NCBI GenBank assembly: GCA_021292105.1
Contig: CM037870.1
Span: 16,919,087 to 16,983,086 of the forward strand
Origin: Anadara kagoshimensis
Taxonomy: Eukaryota > Mollusca > Bivalvia > Arcoida > Arcidae
Length of the DNA stretch: 64,000 nucleotides
Reading direction: 5' to 3'
Positions within the stretch are counted from its first letter, which is position 1, and each line of letters opens with the position of its first letter. Under the pieces are notes generated by a model, which made no database searches, was not told the origin of the DNA, and saw only the letters and a program-made list of their open reading frames with translations. Shown here piece by piece: positions 21,516-34,700 of this stretch. A program made the position numbers and the translations under genes.

Positions 21516-22516
21516 AGTCATAACCGACTAGATTAAACGGTAACTCGATTTGAAGGATTCAGAATTCAAATCGAAATCAAATTTAAAAAAAGAAGACGAC
21601 GGAAAAACATGGAATTGTTTAGGCAACAACCAACGCAACTGTCGATAAAAAACTAAACACAAAACAAGTCAATGACGAAAAAAATGTCAAACAAGACATC
21701 AAAAAGAAAGAAAAAAAAAAACAGGCGCATAAAGGGACCACTGATTATAAAGTTATCTGAAAAATGTTGATTTCTAGGTTATCAGTATTTTTACTATATC
21801 AAAATTAAATGTCGGGTACAACAGAGATTAAGATAGAACATAAATTTCTTTAAGGTTTTCGTGACCTAGGTCTAGTTGTGTACCTGGTACTCAGTAATCT
21901 TAGTTGTGTTTGGCGTTATTTCATTTTCACATCCGGCAACGTTGGGCAAGTGGTCCGGCTAACGGGTTAATGTCTCACATTGCCCAAGTTCGGAATCAAC
22001 TCAGTACAGATCTTAGTGTGTGAGGGAAAGTTTGAAACCGAAGGTTGGCGGCCAGTATTCTCCACCATTACAGGAAACTGCTTGCCTCTATATAGGTGAG
22101 AGAATCTTGACCGAGACGTAAAACATTGTTAGGCAACTCAACTAAACAACCCGACATCCGATCAGTAAATCGCATTTTCTTTACATGCTGACCGCAAGAA
22201 CGGATGTAAAATGTACTAACATTATAATATCGCACGTTAAAAATGTATCAAAATTATGGATTTTCTTGTTAAAAATGTACCAATTCCGGATAAATTTATA
22301 GAATTGATTGGTCAGCCTGTCTTTAGACACTCGCAATTTAGCTAATGGAACAAGAACACAGGACAAACAGCTAGTAAACCAACCGTTTTCGGAAACAACG
22401 AACAAGACAAGAGAACACATATGTACAACATGTATATGTTTGAAACTGAATATAAACGTTCTCCCGACTTTAGACCAATAGTAATAGCACTGGATAATTA
22501 CTGACAAAATAAGTTA
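21516..22516. other. Gene-free stretch
   Basis: No exon recognised. The open frame at 22181-22507 (minus) has no domain. Confidence 0.4.
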
Positions 22517-22886
22517 GTTGGTTGGTTGAATGTTGCTTTACGTCGCATCAGCAATTTTTCAGCTATTCGCGACAAGAACTATTTAATTAATCTCTATGGA
22601 TTAATCTATGAACAATTTTGTGTATGCATGTGAAGTGCGAGTGTGTTGTATGGTCTGCCTTGTACTAGCGCGCACTCAGGGCGACTTTACCGTGCTAGCT
22701 CACAGAGTCAGTACGCCGCAGACAAGCGTACCACTCCCCTAGTCCATTATACTGATACCAGGTGAATCAGTAAAGGCCAACGGCAAGGAAAATTCACTTT
22801 CCCACATGTGGTCCGAGCGGGACTCGAACTCACAGCGGTGAGAGAACCTGAATTTAAAGACTGACGTCTTATCCATTAGGCTCCGA
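22517..22886 (-). mobile_element. tRNA-Arg-like SINE, family A, minus
   Basis: Near-complete copy. The flanks GACAAAATAAGTTA (left) and GACAAAATAAGTGA (right) are a 14-bp target-site duplication. The head has box B in complement (GGGACTCGAACTC). Confidence 0.9.
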
Positions 22887-22887
22887 G

Positions 22888-24035
22888 GACAAAATAAGTG
22901 ACCCGCTGAAAAAAATAAAAGAATTTAAAAATAATAATAAACACCATCACGATTTAATATACAAACAATTTTTAAATGCATACAGTGATATTGGCTGATT
23001 AGTGTTGAAAGTTGAGGTGTCATTTTACTGTTTATTCAGCCTGTATTTTTGTTTTTTTACATCAGTCTAGCCTCTGACTTATTCATATTTCATATCACTG
23101 CATTCTAACTGTCAAAAGGTGGTAAATTATAAAACGGCACCTCATAACCTGTGATCACATCACTTGCATTTTGCAATAATGGTGTCACGTTCAATGCATG
23201 TCCGAAGTCGGGAAACACGTGTCAAGTTGTCAAGCTGGTTGTGTAGCCTATGGTTTGACTTTTAAATGTCATTGTGAATTATCTTACTTATTTCATTGAA
23301 AATTAAACGAAAAAATTTAAATTGTTCTAATTTTGTGCCGAGCCTAATTCTCAATATTTATATCGTTTAATATGTTTAAACAAGTTAAATTATTAATCCA
23401 GTTAGTGGTCTCACTCCTTACTCCTTATGGAACCTCAGACATTTTTCCAAACAATTTCGTCTATTAACTCGATATACGCAGCAATAGCGATCAACGTTTT
23501 AGTAAGGGGCGGTAATGCAAATTTGTACCAGGAAGAATGGGGACGTGATTGTAAGTTGGGACAAAGCTATTTATTACAGTTTTAAGTTTATTTGACATAT
23601 TTTAAGTATCAGTTGACATGCAAATTATAAAAACTGAAACAAAGAAATCCAGAGATCTCTCAGCAGTGTGAAGAAGCCGTTATAGAGTTTGTCACGTTTA
23701 TTAAGTTTGAAAATGGCGCCGACATTTGTTTATTTTGTGATTGCAACGTGCTCGCCACGGTGTTCTTTTCTAACGTTTTTTTCCACATCTTATTGTCTGT
23801 TGCTCTTAAGATTTTTGTAATTTTTGACAAGATATTTCGTACGATCATCATATATATTTGTTGCACATTCATACTTCAAACCATAAATGGAAGCTACATG
23901 TTATGACTTGTTATGAAAGGGAGACAACTTGACACCAAAATATGACCCATGAGTGTTTACTGTTGAAATTTTAGGAAGGAATAAAAAAAAAAATGTATCT
24001 TGTTAATTTGATTAAGGTTGGATGTCCAATAGTAC
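22888..24035. other. Gene-free stretch; possible upstream exon of the caspase gene
   Basis: No coding exon recognised. GAAAATGGCGCCGAC at about 23709 resembles a YY1-type start-site motif and lies 3.2 kb before the caspase coding start, so a non-coding first exon could be here. This is a weak inference. Confidence 0.25.
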
Positions 24036-24070
24036 GACTAATCAGAGAACTCTAACCAGACGAATAAGTA

Positions 24071-24165
24071 TGTGGTGGCCTAAAGGATAAGACGTTAGTC
24101 TAGAAATCCGGGTCTCTCACCGCTGTGAGTTCGAGCCCCGCTTGGACCACATGTGGAAAAGTTAA
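24071..24165 (+). mobile_element. Family A SINE head fragment, plus
   Basis: Only the tRNA-Arg-like head is present (GTGGCCTAAAGGATAAGACG ... GAGTTCGAGCCCCGC), stopping at CACATGTGGAAAAG. It is followed by a copy of its own left flank and a second SINE. Confidence 0.8.
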
Positions 24166-24194
24166 TCAGAGAACCCTAACCAGACGAATAAGGT

Positions 24195-25172
24195 TGTGGT
24201 GGCCTAAAGGATAAGATGATAGTCTACTACAAATCCAGGGTCTCTCACCAGGTCTGGGATCAGCCCGAAACGGGGGATAAATTGAAATCGCCCATTCGGG
24301 GGATAAAGCGTCTAAGCGTTTCTGTGACTATAACATCGCGCATGCGCATTACATTTGTTTGCATAGAAACAGGCTAAAAATCGACCTAAAATGATATACC
24401 TTTCTTAAAAACGGCCGCGGGGTTTCATTTCTACGTTCGGGGGCTTTAAATTTTGAGGAGTAATAGTAAACATATTTTTCTAACGATCTGTCGTGCGGAA
24501 AAAAAATTTATCGTGCGGAACGAAAGTTATAGACTCTCAAAAACGTACTTCCGTTTAAAAAACTACAGATAAAATTACACCGTAGTTACGGGTACAGAAT
24601 TACTGAAAGGATTGTTGTTTTACCTTGTACAGATGTGTGATGGGAGGTACAATCAAAGTTAATTATCGTAAATATTACAAAATGATAGGACGAACTTTTA
24701 AACGTTTAAATTTGGAGAATGATGTACAAAATATGGCTAGCCCATCTAAAAATCAAGAACTGAAAGAATTGCAGTAAGCACAAACAATAACGAAACAACA
24801 GAATAGTGGAAGTTAATCAGGTTTAATTATCGCATCAAAATGCTTTATAATGACTCCGAACTGAGTAGTTGTTTAACAGCTGGCCAGTTGTCAAAAAAAA
24901 CTTTCGCATAGAAGCCATCAACGAAAGTAGACCTAGGAAACACAACAGAGACACTCCAAGCTAAACCCATGGCTTCACACCTGTAATTACATGTATATGA
25001 CATGTTTTTAATATGGTTTTTGTTTTAAAGTTTCTATAATTACAGTCTCTTATAACTCTTTTAAGAGTGGCATATTTATATTTTTTATGTGTGCTTATAA
25101 TGTTCTATATGTTGTATATATCATGATGAGACTATAATAAAATTTATTAATATTTTTATTATTATTATTATA

Positions 25173-25216
<44 letters not shown>

Positions 25217-26033
25217 GTAATTGTTACACAATAGGAACCTATTGTTTTAATTTTTAGTTGGCCGAGGGCTTCTGATTGTGTTACTCTATTCACATTAGTG
25301 TATTTAATAAATTTAAAAAAAGGCACAAAAACGTTTGTAACAGTTCATTTGCAACCACAAGAATTGGTTTTTAAGTTTAATTATGGGGGGGGGGGGGGGG
25401 GGGGGGTAAAAGTTAAAATCTGTAAAATAAAGCCAGATAATTCGGATAAAAAACAACAGAGTTAAAAGTACTAATAAATTTGTGTTCAACTAAATCATCA
25501 GATACGTCTGCCATTTTGTTTGTAGCAAGCTTTATTGACAACCACTAGTTTATATGCATAATCTACCGGAAGTTTACATAAGGTAGTATTACTCGCGATC
25601 AGTGGAACTCTCCTGTGTACTCGCGTTTAACATCCGGGAGAATTACCTCCCTTTGAATGTCCCCCGATCGGGAGATCCCCCGTTTCGGGCTGATCCCAGA
25701 CCTGCTCACTGCTGTGAGTTCGAGCCCCGCTCAGACCACATGTGGGAAAGTTAATATCCCTTGCCATTGGCATTTGCTGGTTCACCTGGTATCAGTATAA
25801 TGTGACTGGGGGAGTGGTACCCTTGTCTGCGGCCTACTGACTCTGTGAACTAGCATATTAGTTGCCCTTAGTGACCACTAATTAATACTAGGCAGACCAT
25901 AAATCACACTCCCACTTTACATGCATACACGACTTGTTCATAAATTAATCTGTAGAGATTAATAAAATGATTCTCATTGCAAATAGCTGAAAAATTGCTG
26001 ATGTGACGTTAAGCAACTTTCAACCAACCAACT
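24195..26033 (+). mobile_element. Family A SINE split by a transposon
   Basis: The SINE head is at 24195-24248 and the rest at 25705-26033. The 1456 bp between them is a separate transposon. Removing it and one copy of CTCAC restores the family-A order. The SINE tail ends GATGTGACGTTAAGCAAC. Confidence 0.9.
24249..25704. mobile_element. 1.46-kb inverted-repeat transposon, non-autonomous
   Basis: The terminal inverted repeat CAGGTCTGGGATCAGCCCGA continues perfectly for about 30 bp at both ends. It is followed by a second, imperfect block (CCCATTCGGGGGATA / CCCGATCGGGGGACA). The insertion duplicated CTCAC (24244-24248 and 25705-25709). The interior has no long frame, an ATT microsatellite (about 25149-25215) and a run of 22 G (25385-25406). 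The superfamily is unassigned. Confidence 0.9.
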
Positions 26034-26035
26034 GA

Positions 26036-26888
26036 TAGTAAGACTAATCAGAGAACCCCAACCAGACAAAATTCAAAAAGTACTCGGCATTTAGAAATGA
26101 GTTACAGGTCCTTTGAAAGAGACCTTCAAAACTGATGTCCTGGTCAAGGTAGACATGGCTTGTCAAATAACTCCCTGCAAAAATTGCAAAGTTAAAATTT
26201 TAATTCACCTAATACTGGTAATATCTCAATATAAGTGAAATACTCAGACATTTAACCCTTTTTAATCATACCATGATGTATACCACTTCTATATAAAGAT
26301 TAAAGACCACCTGTCCATAAAGACCCTAGCTGTTTTAAGGCCTATTTGTTCATATTAAAACAAAATAGAAATTTTATATATAGATCACCTGTCTTTAGCT
26401 CCATGGACAGCTTTTGTATATTGTATAGATAGTGTTAGAAAAAAGCCAGTCTGAGACTGGTAACTTTTGGGAAAGATTGTTTTCTTCTTCAATACTGTAA
26501 AACACAAATATTATGAACCCATGTACAACATAGATAGTGTGAAGTCAAATATTGGGCTCAACCACTCCTCTATATAAGTCTATTTACAGCAATATAATGA
26601 AGTCACTTTATAACGAAGTTTAAAATAGAATCCCCAGGGCTTCGTTATAAACATGTTTTACTGTATTCTCCTATTATACCACATTAGACAAGGTTGAAAT
26701 CATTGGACAAGGGCTGATTGGAATGTTCAACTTATTTCCAACACTGTATAATGTTGCCATGGTTCAAACCACAAAATATGAAGGGAGCACTCTACCAAAT
26801 GAGCTTCCATAGTGGTAGTAAAGTCCATATGCCTATTATCATGAGTGGTCTTTGTTTTAATGATTAACTGTACTTTATTTGCTTTCAG
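26036..26888. other. Upstream flank of the caspase gene
   Basis: It holds a decayed family-B SINE body (about 26080-26260) and mariner-MITE-like fragments (CTTTATAACGAAG ... GTTTTACTGTA, about 26600-26662). No coding exon. Confidence 0.45.
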
Positions 26889-26964
26889 CAACAGCAGCGC
26901 AACAGGAATGCATTTGCTGCAGCTAGACAGATGAAAGTGTAACTAGCAAGCCATCTAGGAAACT
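26889..26964 (+). other. Probable 5'UTR part of caspase exon 1
   Basis: A splice-acceptor-like TTTGCTTTCAG ends at 26888. An in-frame TAG at 26956-26958 lies just before the ATG at 26965. The upstream non-coding exon was not located. Confidence 0.5.
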
Positions 26965-27099
26965 ATGGAACAAAAACACAAGGACATTTTGATTGCTAGG
27001 AGGGTGGAACTCATTGACAATATCAACATTAAGGATGGATTGTTCACTCAGTTACTCACCAGAAGACTCTTCAACCAAAGAAGTATCCGAAAAATAAAG
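26965..27099 (+). CDS. CASP2: Caspase exon 1 (CARD, first half)
   Basis: Starts at the first ATG after an in-frame TAG (26956). Encodes MEQKHKDILIARRVELIDN and ends AAG|GTAACA, phase 0. Residues 1-45. Confidence 0.9.
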
Positions 27100-30000
27100 G
27101 TAACAAAGGAAAGAACCCAGGTTCTGTCTCGCTCCTTTTTGAGAGGCAGCGGCGGCCTAATAGATAAGACGTCAGTCTCCAGATTCTGGATCTCTCACCG
27201 CTGTGAGTTTGAGTTCTGCTCAGACCACATGTGAGGAAGTGAATTTTCCTTGCCGTTGATTTTGACTGGTTCACACAATGTCAGTATAATGTGACAGGGG
27301 GAGTGGTACACTTGTCTGCCTCATACTGACTCAGTGAGCTATCGTGTTAAAGTCACCTTGAGTGCACACTGGTATAAGGCAGACTCTAAAACACACTTGC
27401 ACTTCACATGCATACATGAACTTGTTCATAGATTAATCCTTAGAGATTAATATTGTAGTTCTTGTCTCGAATAGCTGTGCAAATGTTTTAAGAGTTGCAC
27501 CCATTTCAAATTGTAACAGTTAAATGTAAAAAAGGGATAGGGTGCATTTTTGGCTGTCCAGTGGGGGTCTGCATTCTTCTTTTATATTGTGATGTTCTGA
27601 GAAAATGACTTCTAAAAAACTGCAGACATTTTCTCCATGAATGAAAGCATCTGTTGGCATAATTATGTAACATTTGTCTTGGAGTTTAGTATTGCTTCAC
27701 ATACTTACCATCTAATCAAATAAGTTTATCGAAAATATAACTGCACATAAACCTGATTTCAATGTTGATACTGGAATTTCCAAAAAAAAAAGTTTTGAAT
27801 TCCTAATTTTTGTTTCAGACATTCAACACAACAGATGAGCAGATAGAAGAGTTGTTAGACGAATTGCCACGGCGAGGACCGAAGGCGTTTGAAGAATTTT
27901 GTGAGGCTCTCATTGCTGATGATCAGGAAGATGTCGTTAATTTGTACTTAAAACCTAAAGACAACAACAATACAACTGAAGAGACTGAGAGTTTAAGTGC
28001 CACACAAACATTTGTAACGGCTCCCGCCCCGGTGTCAAATGTTCCTCCTACCCCCACACCATCTACACCTGCAGTCATTCCTCAAACTGTTGTTACACCA
28101 GTCATTCCACAATCTGTTGTTACCATGCCACAGGCAGCAGTCTTTACTACACCATCTGCTGTTGCCATGGCAACAACCCATTTAAATATGTCATCATCAG
28201 TTGTTTCCGTGCCAACTTCACATATCACCCAGCCGTCCATACAGTCCATTTCACCGCCAAACGATGTTCAAGACAATGGCCAATATCCACTGGCCTTGTG
28301 TGTATCAAATTCACCTGCTAATAGAACTGCTAATGTGCAAGGATTTACTGAACCTCCTGTGACGAACTTGGGCAGTACAGAGGATCGTTACATGATGAAA
28401 CATTTCATTCTGGATCCAAATTACAAAGGCGTGCCACTAAAACCACCAAAAGACATCACTGATGCTGGATTATTACCCGATAATCTCATGCTACAGAAAG
28501 TTGCGCTGGAAAATTTGGCATATTCCGACATCAGAAGCTTGTTCTCTCAAGCTGGATCATCTTGTGACAAAAATACAGAAAAGTGGTCAGGATTTAATAG
28601 AGCTGATAGCTTAGGTAGGTGATCATTGTAAATGTACTAAAGCATGATAATATGAACAGGGTGTTTATTATAATTTTTAGACATTTTGAGTTTGAGATAT
28701 TTCCATAAAGTTAATCTTTATCATTTGTATCAAACTATAAGCTTTCATATAATTGTCATTTTGATTTATGAAAAAAAAAGTGATTTAAAAAATTGCAGTT
28801 ACTGTTGCCATGATTTGAACTTGTGTCTTACGGAACTTAATTGTTTAGCATAAATTGATGGAAGACCTAACTGATTGAGATACTTATCTAGAAAAAAACT
28901 TGACAAGATAGCAAATGAAAGTTCAACTGCATTGGATACTAGAATGGAATCTGATAAGTTTTATTTTTTCCTATAAGAGCAAGGTTATGCCACAAAGGGG
29001 ATATTAAATTGTGTTTGACCAGGCAATTCTTGTCTGGAGTTATTCTCCAAAACTATAAAGCATTATTATACAAAACTGGCTGTAAAGCATTGATAGAAAA
29101 TGAACATATCAGTAATCCGATTTGTTCCTGGGAGTTATGGGCCTTTGAACATAAGCCCAGATCACAAAAAGTACCTAATTCCAATTCCCTAATCTTAATT
29201 CACTAAATTTGCTTGTTTTGATGTTTTACTTGTTAGAAATTGACATGGATTTGTATTTGTTTTTTAGATGCCATGCATAAACGTCCATATATACCTAATC
29301 CAGAATATGTGAATCAATCAGGTAAGACTTTAATTAATTTAGGTTGTCATTCCTAAGTGTAGTTTCCATTAATTTTGTACCAATGGGGCACACTGATACC
29401 TTTTGTGAAATTCTTGAAATTGGATTGGCTTATATAATTTGGTTACCATAAATTTGATGTCATCCCATGATTTCAACATAGATAAGAAGAAAGTCATATA
29501 TCAGTTATCACAATGTCGCATTACCTGACATCACTTTCCAATGGTTGTCTTTATGAAAAATGACATGCAAAAAACTTGCAGATCACATTGCCTCTCACCG
29601 CCTAGGTTCAAATTCCACTTGGGACTGATCCCGCATTGTTCAGTGGTTTTCACTGGACATGTGGTCTCTTCCACCATTCATAAGCTGACAGCTTCAATAT
29701 AAGTGAAAGAAACTTGACTGGGTTGCAAAACCCCATTACTCCACTAAACTATCTATTCTTTAATAAAAAAAATGATCTTGCTAAATAGCCTGTTTAATAG
29801 ATTGTTAAATAAAAACCCTGATCCTGCACCATCTTCTTTCTCGATTCTGTTTACTAGAGTGTACTCACCAGTAATCTTGTTCCACCTAGTGGCACCCTTG
29901 TCTTTCCCCTGTGTTTGGTGAATGCAGTTCTGTGTTTTGTATGTTTCAGCTAAAAGATTACGTACTGAGGATACTGTTGTCTTGCCAATTCATGATGCTA

Positions 30001-31690
30001 CAAATAGAACACTACCAGCAACGATGATAAAAAATCATGAGTTAGACAACCCCTCGTTTCATCCGATCGGCGGAGAATTTGATGACCCAGATATAGATCT
30101 AACAGATGGACCTGTTAAAGTTCAAGTGGCTTTAAGTACCAGACAGTTCTTCTTGACAAATTATAAAAAGGTAAGATATAAATGAGTTCATTTGTTTGCT
30201 AGAACTGTCAAGAACACATTGTTACCAGATAAATTTATTATACCCCCTACAAACAAAGTTTAGTGGTGTATGTAGGAATCACCCTGTCCTTCTGGCTGTT
30301 TGTCTTATCATCCATCCCAAAATCATGTCCGCTCCTTATCGTTTATGTTTATGGATGGATTTTAATTAAATTTGGAACAAATGTTAACCAACACCGATGT
30401 GTCACATTCCAAATTTATGTACATAGGTTAAGGGGGTCATGACCCAATGCTAAAACCTGGGAGAGGGTATAATTCACCTTCACTGACAGTTCTAATTTTG
30501 TTAAGTGACAGTAACCATAGGAATTTCATTGTTAGATCAATATAATAATTGATATACCATGGATACGAAATCATATAGCACCTGTTTTTTCAAATCTTAA
30601 GTTTAAGTATTATTATTTAAAAAAAAAAAAAAGAAGAACTAATGCAACCTATTTGAATTTGTGAATTTTTCAGTGTTTAATGAATGTTTTGTACTGATAG
30701 TTCTTTAATTACCTCGCCATCAAAGTTTGGTCATTTAGACAAAATATCCTTACCAACAGAATTAGTGAACAAGCCATCCTAAAATAGTTTTAAAAGTGCC
30801 ATCAACAAATATTGGATAAACATAGATTTAAAATTCCAGCCGACCAATTATGGACTGGAACTGGACAAAACAGGATTCAGTTTGAAGGACCTTATTAAAA
30901 TGGGCCAGAGAGGCGAAAAGCCTATTGTGGTTTCTACAGACAGGTAACGGGAAATAGTAATCTAGTGAAATTTCTTTCTTTCTTTTAGTCGTATGCCATG
31001 AGGAGGATACCTAGGGGAAAGGCTTTAATTATCAATGTTAATGAAGTAGAAGGCAAGCCTCCACGTAGAGGGACGGACATTGACAGAGATAATCTTCATA
31101 ACTTACTGACACAGTTACACTTTGATGTTACTGTACATAATGATTGTAATGGATTGTCTGCAAAGGTTTGTAAAATTTTAAATTTTACAAATTTAATATG
31201 TTAGCAGGGATGAGCCTACTTCAGAAAAAAATTGTAAAAATAATAAACAGTGTTAAGGTTTTGGGGCTTAGACTTAATTTTAGGACCCATGGACTACTGG
31301 GTCCTTGCTAATCTTAATCTCTGGTTAGGAGTGTTATGTGTAGTTGTTACAATAAGTCTCACAAGACAAGATTGGATTTTTTTGTTCATTCTAAAAAGAG
31401 CCATTGGCTATTGATCCTGTATTTTATTTTGTCAAATGACCACAGTACCAGGGCTCAAATTAGATTTTGAAACAGGGAGAAGTGACTTCTCCCTCAGCCA
31501 AGATTAGGGAGAAGTTTTTCAAAACAGGGAGAAGTTTTTCCGCCGCGAGTGAAATTTACGTGGTGAGGTGACGCATGTTCCCAATATGTTTGACTTTAAA
31601 TGGGAGTATCCCTACAGAAGACTTGCATATTACATAAATTGTAATATTACTTATTGAATCCAAATAAATCATAATATAAATTTCTTCATA

Positions 31691-31721
<31 letters not shown>

Positions 31722-34700
31722 TTTTGCTATGTGCATAATTATTATATGTATGAGCTTGGTGTAGCAATACTGAAAATAATTTAAAAAAATTATTGTACTT
31801 AATTTTCTTTTCTTTCTTTTATTATTATTATTATTATTATTTTTTTTTTTTTTTTTTTTTTTTTGTTATTTAAAAGCTATTTAAATTATGCTCTTTTCAT
31901 TGAATCAAAATGCATTGATCATATCACATCACTAAATGTCTTGATTTCAATGTAAATGTGAAATACATGTACAATTTTCTTTAAAACATTATTTTCATTT
32001 TTAAAAAATAATGTAAAGATTAACAACATATTAAAAAGTAAAACTAATAATGAAAAAAAAAAAATAAATAAATATATGCACCATTATTTTTGAGTTATCC
32101 CCTTGTCAACCATGTGTTGATGGCAACAAACATGGCTGCTGTGTCTGACTCCCAATTTCTAGAGATGATACTACTCATTTGCAATCATTCTATCAGAAAA
32201 TGCTTTTATTTATGGATTCCTTTGTGAAAAGGCAACATTCTTTGAGGGTTTGTTATTTTATTAAATTTTCTTACAAAAAACGATCTACTATTTTGTTCAA
32301 TACACCCCCCCGGTTTATATACTGGGGTACAGACGTTTTTTATGGCAAATATCCGAGGTTTTTCACCAAGAAGGCTTATAATTACATGAGTCAACAGGTT
32401 GATGAATCCATGACATGCATGGATGATCTCAGTTTACGCTAATTATCGGATTAAAACACCTGGATATATCGGGAGTTACCTGTGTTTACCGTTAAATGTG
32501 TGTAATACATAAGAGGCGCCTTAGGGGTTAAATACACTTGTCAAAACTTAGGGCGACTACAACTTCGCTTTTGGGACAGTTTAGGGCGAAGTTTTTGGAA
32601 ACAGGGCGAAGATATCGCCCAACTTCGCCCTTATTTTGAGCCCTGCAGTACAAAGGCCTTAGTGGCCAACAAGTGCAAAAATATTATTAATGTTATGCCG
32701 TTTTATAGAGGAAAGTTTTTGAACATATCCCCTTCGAAAAAATTCTATATTAAACACTGGTTGTATGTTAACTAGTGCCTGTTTAAAATTCAAGTTTAGC
32801 CATAGCATGACTATAGCACATGGACAAGACCTCTGATTCCTTGTAATTTTGTTTTTATCTTCAGGAAATAGCCTTAAAGTTACAGGATTTTGCTAATTTA
32901 CAAGATCACCAACATGCTGATTCTGCAGTTATATGTCTACTAAGCCATGGTGAAGATGGTTATATATTCGGAACTGATGGAAAGAAGATTTTATTAGACG
33001 ATGTGTTCTCATTGTTTGATAACAAACACTGTAAACTGCTGATTCAGAAACCAAAAATATTCATTATACAAGCTTGTCGAGGAGGTAAATGTAACTTCAT
33101 TCATATAATTAATTGATTGATAAAATGGGGTTTTACGTCCGAGTCAAGAATATTTCACTTATATTGAGATGTTACCAGCTCTAGGTGGGTCAGGGTTAGT
33201 TCCTGACTTGGTCAGTCCAGAGACCTGAAAGTTCTTGCCCTTCCCCAAGCAGTCAACATTTACAAAATAAATTTGCAGGGTACTTGAAGGAGACCTTAAA
33301 AACAGATTATCTTTATCATGGTAAAAGGGGCATGAAAATGAATTATCCCTATTTATGTGGGACTATCGTAGCCGAGTGATCTAAAGCATGTACTTACAGC
33401 ACCTCTCACCTCCTGGGTTTGAATCCCACTCTGGCAGATCTTGGTGTTAGAAATTTGTGTGTTCTTTTGCCAAAGGTCACAGATTTTCTCTAGGAGCTCT
33501 GGTTTCCTCCACCATATTAGAATTGTCCAACTTGAAATGAGTGAAAGAATCTTGTCTGGGCATAAAACAAAATTGATTTAATCTAATCCAGAGTTACTGA
33601 CGTAAGCACATTGAATGCAGATTTCTTTCTTTCTCCCATTTTGTCTATCCAGGTCCGACTATACATTTGAAATCTTAAGTTTAAGTTGATTGATGTTCTA
33701 TAAATTGATTTTAATGTACACTGTATATATTTTGTTTTAGGTGCATTAGACAGTGGTATACCTGTACCACAGCTTGACGAGCATGATGGCTCTGATGTTA
33801 ACCTTAAACAGCTTCCCTCTCAGTCAGACATGCTCATCTGTTATCCAACACAAGCAGGTATTAATTTCAAGATTTCCAAAGCCAAAAGTGGACATTTTCC
33901 CTAATTTTGTGGGTGAAAAATTCCCAATTGACTTTGTAAAAAACTGAGGAATAAAACTGTCAGAACACCATATTTTAGCATAGCTTGAATATCTTCATAA
34001 TAAGCCACATTTAGGCATATATTGATGTGTACATTTATTCCGGTACAAATGAATCAATCTATCTTTTGTCGCAGTTACCATATTATAAATACTGTAAACA
34101 TAGTTATTTTCATTGTGTACCCATTTTCACTTATATTGCGTCCTTTGTTTTGTGCAAAAATTATATTATGATTATTGTGTTATAGTGCACATTTCAAAAA
34201 TGCGAAAAGTAGACCACATGGATATGTCTAAATTCCTTATACCACCAAAATAAATACACGCAAAATTAAGTATGTTTACAGTATATAAGGATGACCAAAT
34301 GGCCTAAAGCACTACACGCAAAATTAAATACATTTATAGTTTATAACAATGACCAAATGGTCTAAAGCTTTGGCTAACTGATCAAAATGCCACTGACTGC
34401 CAAGGTTCAAATCCCACTTTGGGATAGATCCTGGTGCGAAAATTTTATAAGTTAGCTTGCATAGATTGGTAATTTTCTTCAGGCACTCTGGTTTCCTCCA
34501 CTATAACAGAACTGACCACTACGGTACTATATAAGTGAAAAAAATTTTGACTGAGGTATGAAACTCCAATACTTCACTCTACAAAGATGACAACGTGAGA
34601 TAAAATACCAGAGGCTCAGTGTGGCTGAGCCTGTATCGCTCACCTGACTAAAATGCTTTTAAAGCAAATTTGTATTCCAGTGATGAAAAAATGCACTGTT

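Noticed and set aside
23660..23872. 70-residue minus-strand frame and a 34-codon plus-strand frame from ATGGCGCC
   Set aside because: Neither has a domain or splice support. The ATGGCG context is mentioned only as a weak start-site clue.
24071..24150. Possible tRNA-Arg gene
   Set aside because: Shared head and flanking body with six other copies identify it as a SINE head.
32179..32442. 87-residue open frame in caspase intron 5
   Set aside because: It lies within the non-autonomous transposon 31449-32645 and has no transposase-like motif.
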